Shown here: in pieces, positions 8,383 through 15,800 of the stretch
How positions within the stretch are numbered: the first letter of the stretch is position 1
Layout: each line of letters begins with the position of its first letter
From: Alphaproteobacteria bacterium
GTDB taxonomy: Bacteria > Pseudomonadota > Alphaproteobacteria > UBA2136 > UBA6156
Direction of reading: 5' to 3'
Assembly (NCBI GenBank): GCA_027490875.1
Contig: JAIXXE010000156.1
Coordinates: forward strand, 1-16,000
Length of the DNA: 16,000 nucleotides
Program-made: the position numbers and the translations under genes
Notes under the pieces: generated by a model
Databases searched by the model: none
What the model was told of the DNA's origin: nothing
The model's input: only the letters and a program-made list of their open reading frames with translations

Positions 8383-8787
8383 TCAGAGGCGATGACGATG
8401 ATGTTTCCACCACTGCGTGAGGGGGGCCACCTGCTCATCGGCATAGAGCAACAGCACCGCGAAACTTGCCAGCAACATTACTATTTGCGGCGACAGCCAG
8501 CCACTCCATACATAGAAGCTAACCATCACATTGATCAAAATCATTTGCAGGACGAAGAACATCACGAAGCACCCCAGAACTGCACAGACAACCCTGAGCT
8601 GTGAGGATTCCTTGGCATTAAAAGCCCTCAATCCCTCAAGGGCGCAGTGCAGGCTGAGCAACGCCGACGCCATCAGGAACGGGAAGGCTCTGGGGTTGCT
8701 CGAGGTCATCGTCGTGATGAAGATACAGAATCCCACGCAAAAGCACTGGGCTGGTGTGAACAGCAAGATTCCACGAAAACGTAACAT
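8383..8787 (-). CDS. Small hypothetical membrane protein
   Basis: I do not recognise this 134-residue product. It has about four hydrophobic segments (near 8-26, 36-54, 65-90 and 101-115), so it is probably an inner-membrane protein. Six cysteines (15, 17, 21, 48, 68 and 73) lie in or next to the membrane segments, and the tail is basic and histidine-rich (WWKHHRHRL). The ATG at 8787 has a good Shine-Dalgarno, CCGGAG, about seven bases upstream, which supports it as a real gene. It stands between galE and the transporter on the same strand, with a gap of about 107 bases after galE and a hairpin after its own stop, so it may be its own transcription unit. No function is proposed. Confidence 0.72.
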   Translation of the reverse strand: MLRFRGILLFTPAQCFCVGFCIFITTMTSSNPRAFPFLMASALLSLHCALEGLRAFNAKESSQLRVVCAVLGCFVMFFVLQMILINVMVSFYVWSGWLSPQIVMLLASFAVLLLYADEQVAPLTQWWKHHRHRL

Positions 8788-8826
8788 CGCACTCTCCGGA
8801 GTTGCGGGGTGAACTTAACGAGAAAT

Positions 8827-8855
8827 TTAGTAACCCGAACCTATCCGCCTTACAA
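8827..8855 (-). promoter_or_regulatory. Candidate promoter for the small membrane-protein gene
   Basis: On the minus strand TTGTAA (8855-8850) and TACTAA (8832-8827) are separated by 17 bases, followed by a leader of roughly 35 bases that contains the CCGGAG ribosome site. Each box matches the sigma-70 consensus only moderately (4/6 and 3/6). The spacing and position between galE and the gene are the main support. Confidence 0.25.
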
Positions 8856-8894
8856 GGGGGTTCCCTGCTGCTCAATGCCCTTGGTTTTGAGGCG

Positions 8895-9896
8895 CTAGGC
8901 CTTGGCCAGCGTTTGGTGCCACGCCCAGTCATCCGTTAAAATCTGGTTTAAACTACTCCGGGCGGGCCGCCAGCCTAGCTGCTGCTGTAACTGCGTGGCA
9001 TCGGCCACCAGCAGGGCTGGGTCGCCAGCGCGGCGCGGGCCGGTGGTATGGGGTACGGGCTGCCCTATCACGTGGGCGGCGGCTGCAAGCACCTGTTGAA
9101 CGCTGGCCCCTTGGCTGGTGCCAGCGTTCAAGGTGCAGGAATCGTGACCCGCCAGCAAGTGTCGCAGTGCCAACACGTGGGCATCGGCCAAGTCGGCAAC
9201 ATGAAGGTAATCGCGGATGGCCGTACCGTCGGGTGTGGGGTAGTCGGTGCCCATCACCTGCAGCGTTGGCCCGAGGCCCAAGGCTCCGCGCAATAATAAG
9301 GGAATGAGATGGCTTGGCGCATGCCGCACGTAGCCCAAGCCAAGTTCTGGCCTTGCGCCAGCCGCATTGAAATAGCGCAGCACGACGCGTTTTAGGCCAA
9401 ACGCAGTGCCAAAATCGGCCAGCATTTGCTCCACCATCAGCTTGCTATGACCATAGGGGTTAATCGGCAGCGTTGGCGCGGATTCAGGGATAGGCACCAC
9501 CTCGGGCGTGCCATAGGTGGCAGCAGTAGAGGAAAATACCAGCTTCTTAACCCCTGTGGCCTGCATGGCCTGTAACAATTGCAGGCTGCCGCCTACGTTC
9601 ACGTCGTAGGTTGGGCCGGGGTTTACCACGCTTTCCCCCACCGCAATCAGGGCGGCAAAGTGCATCACGGCTACGGGTTGGTAGGCTTCTATTGCCGTGA
9701 TGAGCGCCTGACTATCCCGCACATCTGCTTCAATGAATGGGCCCCATTGCACCCGCTGACGCAAGGCTGCGGCTGGCCCGGCGCTTAAATTATCCAGCAC
9801 CACGGGGGTGAACCCTGCTTCGTGCAGGGCCGCACAAACATGGCTGCCAATGTATCCGGCCCCGCCGGTTACCAGAATTGTGGGCTGTATCGTCAT
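8895..9896 (-). CDS. galE: UDP-glucose 4-epimerase GalE
   Basis: GalE interconverts UDP-glucose and UDP-galactose using tightly bound NAD, supplying galactose units for surface polysaccharide. The 333-residue product fits the family (E. coli 338). The motifs are complete: NAD-binding GGAGYIGSH (11-19), DNLS (35-38), the FSSTAATYG strand with catalytic T124, and the Y148/K152 pair in YGHSK. Further conserved pieces are RYFNAAGA, IPLLLRGALG and RDYLHVADLADAHV. I start it at the ATG at 9896, whose product begins four residues before the Rossmann strand. The frame continues upstream to an ATG at 9947 and a TTG at 9956, but these would add a non-family tail lying across the predicted promoter. With that promoter the mRNA would be nearly leaderless. 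It could also be an epimerase for N-acetylated sugars; the sequence does not settle this. Confidence 0.95.
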   Translation of the reverse strand: MTIQPTILVTGGAGYIGSHVCAALHEAGFTPVVLDNLSAGPAAALRQRVQWGPFIEADVRDSQALITAIEAYQPVAVMHFAALIAVGESVVNPGPTYDVNVGGSLQLLQAMQATGVKKLVFSSTAATYGTPEVVPIPESAPTLPINPYGHSKLMVEQMLADFGTAFGLKRVVLRYFNAAGARPELGLGYVRHAPSHLIPLLLRGALGLGPTLQVMGTDYPTPDGTAIRDYLHVADLADAHVLALRHLLAGHDSCTLNAGTSQGASVQQVLAAAAHVIGQPVPHTTGPRRAGDPALLVADATQLQQQLGWRPARSSLNQILTDDWAWHQTLAKA

Positions 9897-9903
9897 AGCC
9901 CGC

Positions 9904-9932
9904 TGTATAGGGAAAAAAGTAGGCTTTGCCAA
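9904..9932 (-). promoter_or_regulatory. Likely galE promoter giving a leaderless or near-leaderless mRNA
   Basis: On the minus strand TTGGCA (9932-9927) and TATACA (9909-9904) are separated by exactly 17 bases: 5/6 and 4/6 matches to the sigma-70 boxes at ideal spacing. Only seven bases separate the -10 box from the galE ATG at 9896, so transcription should begin at or within a base or two of the start codon. No Shine-Dalgarno precedes that ATG, which agrees with leaderless translation. Confidence 0.55.
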
Positions 9933-9943
9933 GGAATTCCTTG
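9930..9943. promoter_or_regulatory. Perfect 14-bp palindrome between galE and the divergent glycosyltransferase gene
   Basis: CAAGGAATTCCTTG is a perfect inverted repeat. Its two arms contribute the TTG ends of facing -35-like boxes: TTGGCA on the minus strand for galE, and TTGACA (9941-9946) on the plus strand for the glycosyltransferase. The plus-strand box has no good -10 partner; the hexamer 17 bases later is CAATAG. It could be an operator for both genes, or simply two back-to-back -35 elements. Confidence 0.35.
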
Positions 9944-9977
9944 ACATAAATAGCAAAACTTACCAATAGCCATTGCT

Positions 9978-11078
9978 ATGACCCACCCAATCCGCGTTCT
10001 ACATCTGGCCGAGACCATCCGGGGTGGAGTCGCAACCGTCATCCGGCACCTGATGGAAGCCCAACTGTCCGATAGAACCATGGCCGCCTGTCATGCCGTT
10101 GTTCCGCACGAACACGCCTCTGATTTACATTCCATTCCAAGCCAAAACCTGATCACTTTTGCGCGTTCTGGCAGAAACCTGACAAGCCTGTGGCACTTTG
10201 GGGTTACGGCGTGGCGGGCGCTACGCCATCTTCAGCCGACCGTGGTGCATCTGCATAGTACCTTTGCGGGGTTTGTGGTGCGGCCGCTGGTCTGTTTCAT
10301 CCCTCGGCACCGCCGCCCACGGGTGGTGTATTGCCCTCATGCGTGGGCGTTTATGATGGCCGGTAGCCCCCTCAAGCAACGGCTTTATGCCATGATTGAG
10401 CGCCTGCTGCTGCCGCTGACCGATACCGTTATCTGCGTTTCCACCTACGAGCGCGATTTGGCCCAGCAGTTTGGCCTCCCAACCAGCAAGATGGTGGTCA
10501 TCTATAACGGTGTGCCTGCACCAAAACAGCAGGCACAACGCGCGGTAAGCCCCCTCAATACCCCTTTAAAGGCTCTGTTTGTTGGGCGGTTGGATTACCA
10601 AAAGGGTTTTGACATCTTGCAGGCCGTCATGGAGCAAATCCCTGCAGGCACGGTGCAGCTTCAAGTCATTGGTGAAGCCGTGCAAGGGGCTGCCCCTCCC
10701 GCACCACAGCCCGGCATTACCTATTTGGGCTGGCAAACGCCGGCTCAGGTGGCTGCGGCCATGCAACAGGCCGAGGTTTTGGTCATGCCCAGCCGCTGGG
10801 AAGGCTTTGCCATGGTGCCACTGGAAGCCATGACCCATAGCTGTGCGGTGCTGGCAAGCAACGTGTGTTCTCTGCCTGAGGTGGTGAGGGATGGCGAAAC
10901 GGGCCTGTTAGTGCCACCCAACGATGCCAAGGCATTGGCCCAAGCCTTAACCCAAACCAGCAGAGCCACGTGGCACGCTCTAGGCCAGCAAGGCCGGGTT
11001 GCGCTGGCAACCCGTTTTACTCTGGCCCAGATGTTGCTGCAGACCACGCAGGCCTACCAGCCTACGGGTACTGGTTAG
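9978..11078 (+). CDS. GT4-family glycosyltransferase
   Basis: This is a 366-residue GT-B fold glycosyltransferase of the retaining GT4 type, which adds a sugar from a nucleotide donor to a lipid-linked or polysaccharide acceptor at the cytoplasmic membrane face. The acceptor side begins RVLHLAETIRGGVATV with the glycine pair 16-17. The donor side shows LFVGRLDYQKGF (R204, K209), a donor-binding PSRWEGFAMVPLEAM with the EX7E pair E275/E283, and VPPNDAKAL near the end. HLHSTFAGFVVRPL (91-104) and YCPHAWAF (118-125) resemble the acceptor-side segments of O-antigen transferases. The ATG at 9978 has no visible Shine-Dalgarno. The gene diverges from galE, and its 3' end overlaps the convergent GT4 gene by 4 bases. 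The sugar transferred is unknown. Confidence 0.9.
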   Translation: MTHPIRVLHLAETIRGGVATVIRHLMEAQLSDRTMAACHAVVPHEHASDLHSIPSQNLITFARSGRNLTSLWHFGVTAWRALRHLQPTVVHLHSTFAGFVVRPLVCFIPRHRRPRVVYCPHAWAFMMAGSPLKQRLYAMIERLLLPLTDTVICVSTYERDLAQQFGLPTSKMVVIYNGVPAPKQQAQRAVSPLNTPLKALFVGRLDYQKGFDILQAVMEQIPAGTVQLQVIGEAVQGAAPPAPQPGITYLGWQTPAQVAAAMQQAEVLVMPSRWEGFAMVPLEAMTHSCAVLASNVCSLPEVVRDGETGLLVPPNDAKALAQALTQTSRATWHALGQQGRVALATRFTLAQMLLQTTQAYQPTGTG

Positions 11079-12271
11079 TCTTTAACGAGGGCCTTTAATT
11101 CAAGTATTTCTAGGTACTTATCGGCGATTGTTTCAATTTCGAACTGCTTAAGGTGAGTTTTTAGGGCTTGGCTCATGGCGGGCTTGGGCTGTTGCAGCAG
11201 TTGTTCGATGGCGGCGGCCAGCGCGGCGTCATCACCAACCGGTACCAAGGTGCCAAACTCACCGTTGGCTAAAAGCTCGGCGGGGCCAAAGGGGCAATTG
11301 GTGCTGATGACAGGGGTGCCCGTGGCCAACGCCTCGACCAACACATTGCCAAAGCCTTCCCAAGCGGATGATAGTACAAAGCCACGTGCCCGGTGCATGT
11401 AGGCCAAGGGGTTGGGTTGGTACCCCATGAAAAAGACCTGTTCGGCTATTCCCAAATCGGCAGCCAAGGCTGTTAAGGCGGGCTTAAGGTCGCCTTCTCC
11501 CAAGATGACCAAGGGTACGGCATGCTTGGGTTTTAGCCGTGCCAGCGCCCTTAAAAGAGTGGGGTAATCCTTCTGGGGGTGTAACCGCCCAACAGCCACC
11601 AGCCAAGGTTGCTTGGCATCCAAACCCTCGGGCAGAGCAATCTCTGCACCCATTTTAGCCATAAAATTCGGAGAAATAATCGGGTTATAAATCCGTACCA
11701 CCTTGTTGGAACGCACGCCAGCGTACTTGATAATCTGGTCTTTCAGCCCGCCCGAAATTGAGATGACAAAGTCACTTAGTCTAAAGGTAGCAAAGATTAA
11801 GGCGACCCATGGCAAACGCCCCCCCTGTTGCCAGAATGGCCGTGAATCCAGCAAGGCGTTATCAACACGGGTTACCAAGCGGTAGCGATGGGTGAAAAAC
11901 AGCTTAGCAAGGCAGGCGATGATATTGGTATTTTCCACCGAACTAATAACCCGAGGTGGTTTTACCAACCTTAGGTACTTTAGGTAGGCTGGCAGGCACA
12001 GCATGACCCGCGAAGCCCCCAACGTAATCAGCCGACAGCCTTCTGGTACTTGGTCGCGCAGCGCGCCATAATACTTGGCCACGACCAGGTCAACGTTCAA
12101 CCCACGGGCAATGTAGCTTGTGGCAAGGTTTAAGAGCACGCGCTCGGCCCCCCCACTGTAAAGCGTCGCAATAAACAGGGTTACGTCGGGCTTGGTTGGG
12201 TTGGCTTGACTGTTGGTTTGGCTGTTGATTTGACGGGCCAAGGCAGCAAGAGTGAGCGGAGCGATTTTCAT
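11075..12271 (-). CDS. GT4-family glycosyltransferase (last gene of the polysaccharide operon)
   Basis: This is a 398-residue retaining GT-B glycosyltransferase. The fold begins at about residue 29 with DVTLFIATLYSGGAERVLLNLA, the GGAER motif typical of GT4 enzymes of capsule and O-antigen clusters. The donor site has VAVGRLHPQKDY (R229, K234), ILGEG (257-261) and SSAWEGFGNVLVEAL with the EX7E pair E305/E313, then VPVGDDAALA. The first 28 residues precede the fold and hold a short NSQ repeat (QTNSQAN). No internal ATG would remove them, so the extension seems real. The start is seven bases after the GT2 stop, with an AGGAA about 16 bases upstream. It is the fourth gene of a tightly packed minus-strand operon. 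The acceptor and the sugar are unknown. Confidence 0.9.
   Translation of the reverse strand: MKIAPLTLAALARQINSQTNSQANPTKPDVTLFIATLYSGGAERVLLNLATSYIARGLNVDLVVAKYYGALRDQVPEGCRLITLGASRVMLCLPAYLKYLRLVKPPRVISSVENTNIIACLAKLFFTHRYRLVTRVDNALLDSRPFWQQGGRLPWVALIFATFRLSDFVISISGGLKDQIIKYAGVRSNKVVRIYNPIISPNFMAKMGAEIALPEGLDAKQPWLVAVGRLHPQKDYPTLLRALARLKPKHAVPLVILGEGDLKPALTALAADLGIAEQVFFMGYQPNPLAYMHRARGFVLSSAWEGFGNVLVEALATGTPVISTNCPFGPAELLANGEFGTLVPVGDDAALAAAIEQLLQQPKPAMSQALKTHLKQFEIETIADKYLEILELKALVKD
12206..12236. repeat. Imperfect 12-bp tandem repeat inside the GT4 N-terminus
   Basis: Two 12-base units (TTGACTGTTGGT and TTGGCTGTTGAT, two mismatches) are followed by a partial third unit (TTGAC). On the coding (minus) strand they encode a four-residue NSQT/NSQA repeat ahead of the glycosyltransferase fold. 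The repeat keeps the reading frame, so copy-number change would alter only the length of the tail. Confidence 0.5.
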
Positions 12272-12278
12272 GCGCTGG

Positions 12279-13076
12279 CTACTTTTTCCTGTTTATTTTA
12301 GATTTTAAGGCTTTCAACGCACGGTGAGGTACTACGAAGAAGACGAGCGTTTGCATCACTCCAAGCCAACAGGATAGGCTGGAGGGCCGAAAGAATTCCC
12401 ATTGCGTTTTAAGTCGGTCCGCCAGCTGGCGCTGGCGTTTGGCTTCTGAAATCCCTTGCGATGAAACACGGTAATCGATGAGATATTCAGGGATGTTGGC
12501 AAAACGGTTGCGGGCCGAAATGCGGTATAGCCAGTGGTAATCTTCCGCCGCCGACTCCACCGGCGCATAGCCACCCTCTTGCCGAAACACCTCACTTCTT
12601 ACAAACCAACTGGGGTGCAATACTTGGCTATTAAACGGTAGTTTACGCCGAATCCCTTCCGGTGTGGTGGGGGGGGTGTAATACAGCGTGGTTGCGCCGG
12701 TGTTTTCATCAAAAAATCGCGCCCAGGTGCCAACCAGAGCAACGTCGGGGTGTTGCTCCATAAACTGCCGCTGTTTTTCCAGGCGCAGCGGGTGGGCAAT
12801 GTCGTCGGTATCCATGCGGGCAATATAGTGGTAATCCTGCTTCAGAATTTCTGCCAACCCATGGTTGAGTGCCCCGGAAAGCCCCTGGTTGCTATCCAAC
12901 CGCAACACCGTGATGCGTGGATGCGGCTGCAATACCTTGGTCACGGGCAGCGTGCTGGCATCATCGACAATGAAAATCTGGCAGGGCTCGGTGTTATTCA
13001 GAATGCTTTCCACCGCCTGCAAGAGGGTTTTTTCGGTGTTATAGGCTGCCATGAGCACGGCAATGTTCTTGCCCAT
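12279..13076 (-). CDS. GT2-family glycosyltransferase
   Basis: This is a 265-residue inverting GT-A glycosyltransferase. It opens with the family hallmark AVLMAAYNTEKTLLQAVESIL, then IFIVDDAST with D38/D39, and LRLDSNQGLSGALNHGL. The metal- and nucleotide-binding acidic motif is ARMDTDDIAHPLRLEKQ (D89, D91). AAEDYHWLYRI further on supplies the probable catalytic acidic pair (ED, family xED motif). The C-terminal 30 residues contain a hydrophobic stretch (WLGVMQTLVFFVV) that could be a membrane anchor, followed by a basic tail. The start is one base after the stop of the ligase/polymerase gene and the end is seven bases before the GT4 start, so it is in the same operon. It probably extends the repeat unit; the sugar is unknown. 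Confidence 0.9.
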   Translation of the reverse strand: MGKNIAVLMAAYNTEKTLLQAVESILNNTEPCQIFIVDDASTLPVTKVLQPHPRITVLRLDSNQGLSGALNHGLAEILKQDYHYIARMDTDDIAHPLRLEKQRQFMEQHPDVALVGTWARFFDENTGATTLYYTPPTTPEGIRRKLPFNSQVLHPSWFVRSEVFRQEGGYAPVESAAEDYHWLYRISARNRFANIPEYLIDYRVSSQGISEAKRQRQLADRLKTQWEFFRPSSLSCWLGVMQTLVFFVVPHRALKALKSKINRKK

Positions 13077-13077
13077 C

Positions 13078-14343
13078 TTAAGTACCTCCCTGCATCTTAC
13101 CGTTTTGCTTATACAGTGAATGTAACGTCACAATCGCAAACAAGCCAATTAACCAGACGCGGTGCAGGCCTGTCCCGAAGCTACTCTCGGTTAAATTATG
13201 CAAGATCATGAAGGTCAAGAGGGCATAGGCCGTAATGATGGGCTGATACAGGTGGGGGCTTACCCGATTCGATTCGTCTCGCCACAGGTAGGCAAAAGGG
13301 CCCAAGATGACAAAGAGTATCAGAACCAGCCCCACGATTCCCGACGACGCCACAATATCAATATAACCATTGTGGGCTTGGGCAAATTCCGCAGCAAAGG
13401 TGTCGTGGTGAATCACAGCCTGGCTTAAATCACCCACAGCCCAAAACGAACCAAAGCCCCAGCCTATCCAAGGCGATTCCTTAATCCGGTCTAGGGTAAA
13501 GAGCCACACATCGGTACGGCCGGTAAAGTTTAGGTCACCGGTATAGAGTTTCACCAGCGCAAGCGCAAATTCAATCATCAGCCATGTTGTGAAAGCACCA
13601 AACAATATCATAGAGTTAAGAAAGATAATTTTATTAGACTTTTTCATCAGGTTTAATATCAGCAACCCCGCTGCAATCACGACGGGCGTTAGGACAATGC
13701 TGGTTTTGGAATAGGTAAAGATTAAAAAGACTGAGCCCAAGAGCACCACCAACCACGCCCAGTAGTTCTTTTTAAAATAGGCTTCATAAAACCAAGCAAT
13801 GACTGTAAGACCCGTGACCATCCCTGTGGCATTTTTCTGGTCATACATGCCCTGCCAGAAGCCATCGCCCGTGATTGCTAAATGTGGCACGACAAAGACC
13901 GAAACAAAGTTCACCACCAAGATACCCAGCGTGACATAGCGCAGCGCTGCCCAGATGCGCTCGGCCGGCAAGCTGGCGAAGTTGATCACCGTTAAGAGAA
14001 TAATCCACGTGCCAATGACGCGCCGAAGGGAAATATCTGGCACAAGAGACCACAAAGGCGACAATAAAAACCACCCGTACAAAAGCAGCAACGCCCCATT
14101 GTTTATATAACTGCTTTTAATAGCACTGCCATTGATATAAATCAGCGGCAAGGTTAACCCCAAGATCAAAACAAAGACCACCTGCCGTAACAGGTTCCCT
14201 TCACCTTCCATGTTGACCGATGTCGAATATTCCCCAGAAAACGGGTTAACCCCCACAAAATGGAACCCAAGAAAAAACATCAGCAAGACAAAATAGAAGG
14301 TCTGCCCCTTCAATGGAGACGGTGACGCGAGCAGGGTTGCCAT
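13078..14343 (-). CDS. O-antigen ligase/polymerase-type membrane protein (WaaL/Wzy/ExoQ-like)
   Basis: This 421-residue polytopic inner-membrane protein has about eleven to twelve hydrophobic segments. It belongs to the O-antigen ligase superfamily, which joins or polymerises lipid-linked oligosaccharides on the periplasmic side. The family marks are in order: MYDQKNATG (166-174, usual form xKNxxG), YSKTS (211-215), NFTGRTDVW (272-280), WIGWGFGSF in the large periplasmic loop, QAHNGYIDIVASSGIVGL (322-339) and LHNLTESSF (381-389). R276 and H324 lie at positions expected for the active loop. It resembles the ExoQ type of alphaproteobacteria more than a classical Wzy. Motifs alone cannot separate ligase from polymerase. 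The start is directly after the wzx-like stop (TAAATG), so it is co-translated. Confidence 0.85.
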   Translation of the reverse strand: MATLLASPSPLKGQTFYFVLLMFFLGFHFVGVNPFSGEYSTSVNMEGEGNLLRQVVFVLILGLTLPLIYINGSAIKSSYINNGALLLLYGWFLLSPLWSLVPDISLRRVIGTWIILLTVINFASLPAERIWAALRYVTLGILVVNFVSVFVVPHLAITGDGFWQGMYDQKNATGMVTGLTVIAWFYEAYFKKNYWAWLVVLLGSVFLIFTYSKTSIVLTPVVIAAGLLILNLMKKSNKIIFLNSMILFGAFTTWLMIEFALALVKLYTGDLNFTGRTDVWLFTLDRIKESPWIGWGFGSFWAVGDLSQAVIHHDTFAAEFAQAHNGYIDIVASSGIVGLVLILFVILGPFAYLWRDESNRVSPHLYQPIITAYALLTFMILHNLTESSFGTGLHRVWLIGLFAIVTLHSLYKQNGKMQGGT

Positions 14344-15603
14344 TTACATAACCTTCTTCATTGTCATCAAACGATCCCTCATCAGGATTCCGGCAAAATA
14401 GCTTACCGCCATGGCCGTGGCGGTACCTTCCAATCCAAAGTAATGCCCAAACGGCAGATTTAACGCCAGCGAGACCAACAGGACTGAAAGCGCACTTTTT
14501 AGGGTTAGGTCGTCGCGGTGCACGCTATAGAATACCACACCTTTGGCCTCATACATCATCCGTAACAGCACCGACCCCATCACAATCCACAGGACGCTGG
14601 TATGGGCACTGGCCAAAGGGTTATTGAGCAGTGGCAGCGCCATCGTCAAAACACCACTGGCAACTGCTGCCAATGCCACCGATGCCAGCATCACATCACG
14701 CTGGAGCTGGTTAAAGGCGATGCTAAAAGCCTTTTGCGAGGCCTGATAGGCTTCAATCATCTTGGGTTTGGCAATTTGTATCACACCGTTGCTGATAAGG
14801 TTGCTGAGCGCGTTGGCCATCGACCAAAACAGGACGTAAACCCCCGTCAGCTCGAGCCCGAACATAAAGCCAACCACATAACGATCAAGGTATTGGCTGC
14901 TCGTATTGACCACGTCATTGATGTATAAAGTCATCGATTGCTTGACCTGTGCCAAGGTTACGGGTGCCTTCTTGATAATGGCCCAAGCCTTAAACCAAGG
15001 CCAACCACGCACAAACCATACAAACATGGCCAGGGTGACCATATTACCCACCATCCAGAACGTGAGCAACGCAGGCAGTGTGGCGAGTTGCCTTTCAACA
15101 AAGGCCACGGCCATGAACGGTAACATCCACCCTAAGGTGCGGGAGAGCATCAAACTATTGGCCTGCCAGTATTGTTTACGGCTGTTAAGCGCCGCGGCCA
15201 AGTCGTTGGACAGCTGTTCCTGCACCATCAACAGCACCCCGATGGCCATGAGCCAAGGAGAGCCTACGATGATACTGGCGGTCATCGCTAAGGCAAAAAC
15301 CAACGCATAGAGGCTGCCAATCAGCCGACCATAATGCAGGACTTGCGCTGTAACCTGCGCAGAGGATTGCGTGACCATGCTGCGGCTAAGATTGTTCATC
15401 AAGCCTAAGCCCAAGATAACCGGGCCTAGGGTCACAGCCCCCAGAATCATTCCATAAATCCCAAGGGTTTCCAAACCCATGAATTTGGCAATGAAGAGTG
15501 TGAGCAGAAATTTGGTAACAATGCCACCACCGCGCGAGGCCATCACGGCCATGGCAACGACATGGCGGTTGCTTAACAAGGCCAGTGTAGCCGTCTTGGT
15601 CAT
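14344..15603 (-). CDS. Wzx-like oligosaccharide flippase (MOP superfamily)
   Basis: This is a 419-residue polytopic membrane protein with about twelve hydrophobic segments, the size and shape of Wzx/RfbX polysaccharide exporters, which flip undecaprenyl-linked oligosaccharide units across the inner membrane. The N-terminal helix segment (RGGGIVTKFLLTLFIAKFMG, then LGIYG) matches the usual MOP start, where the first helices end in LGxYG. SQYLDRYVVGFMFGLELTGVY (237-256) is the central repeat of that pattern, with D240/R241 and a second G-Y. The ATG at 15603 has only a weak GGG upstream. The gene is the first of the minus-strand operon wzx-ligase-GT2-GT4, with gaps of 0, 1 and 7 bases. Weak sequence conservation is normal for this family, so the call rests on topology, motif and context. 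It lies after the 16S rRNA terminator. Confidence 0.85.
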   Translation of the reverse strand: MTKTATLALLSNRHVVAMAVMASRGGGIVTKFLLTLFIAKFMGLETLGIYGMILGAVTLGPVILGLGLMNNLSRSMVTQSSAQVTAQVLHYGRLIGSLYALVFALAMTASIIVGSPWLMAIGVLLMVQEQLSNDLAAALNSRKQYWQANSLMLSRTLGWMLPFMAVAFVERQLATLPALLTFWMVGNMVTLAMFVWFVRGWPWFKAWAIIKKAPVTLAQVKQSMTLYINDVVNTSSQYLDRYVVGFMFGLELTGVYVLFWSMANALSNLISNGVIQIAKPKMIEAYQASQKAFSIAFNQLQRDVMLASVALAAVASGVLTMALPLLNNPLASAHTSVLWIVMGSVLLRMMYEAKGVVFYSVHRDDLTLKSALSVLLVSLALNLPFGHYFGLEGTATAMAVSYFAGILMRDRLMTMKKVM

Positions 15604-15720
15604 GCAGAAACCCGATTATCAGCACGTAAACAAGGCCTGGCCGCACTTAAGAGACCATATTCATTGTAAATACATGCTTTCATTCCACTTGCTGTAGTAC
15701 GTCTGTTCACAACAGGCAAC
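15604..15720 (-). promoter_or_regulatory. Leader/promoter region of the polysaccharide operon
   Basis: About 117 bases separate the rRNA terminator from the wzx-like start. On the minus strand a TACAAT hexamer (15668-15663, 5/6 for a -10 box) would give a leader of about 50 bases, and a GATAAT (15620-15615) lies closer to the ATG. Neither has a convincing -35 box at normal spacing. I see no tRNA, small ORF or clear hairpin here. A promoter must exist, because a strong terminator lies immediately upstream. Confidence 0.3.
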
Positions 15721-15746
15721 AAAAAAACCACCCAGAAGGGTGGTTT
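15721..15746 (-). terminator. Intrinsic terminator of the 16S rRNA transcript
   Basis: On the minus strand a perfect 9-bp stem (AAACCACCC with GGGTGGTTT) around a TTCT loop runs directly into a seven-T tract. It lies 54 bases after the 16S 3' end and before the wzx operon, so it ends the rRNA transcript. The opposite strand lacks a T-tract after the stem, so it works in one direction. Confidence 0.92.
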
Positions 15747-15800
15747 GATTATTCGATCGGGTAAACACGAGCAATTAGCGAGGTCCAATGGAAATCCTTA

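Noticed and set aside
8788..8894. tRNA-like GGTTCG segment between galE and the small membrane-protein gene
   Set aside because: No acceptor, D or anticodon stems can be formed around it.
9941..9969. Full sigma-70 promoter for the plus-strand glycosyltransferase
   Set aside because: TTGACA is perfect, but the hexamer at 17-base spacing is CAATAG (2/6), so only the -35-like box and the palindrome are reported.
15747..15800. Start of a 16S-23S spacer with tRNA-Ile or tRNA-Ala
   Set aside because: Only 54 bases precede a strong terminator and no tRNA fold fits.
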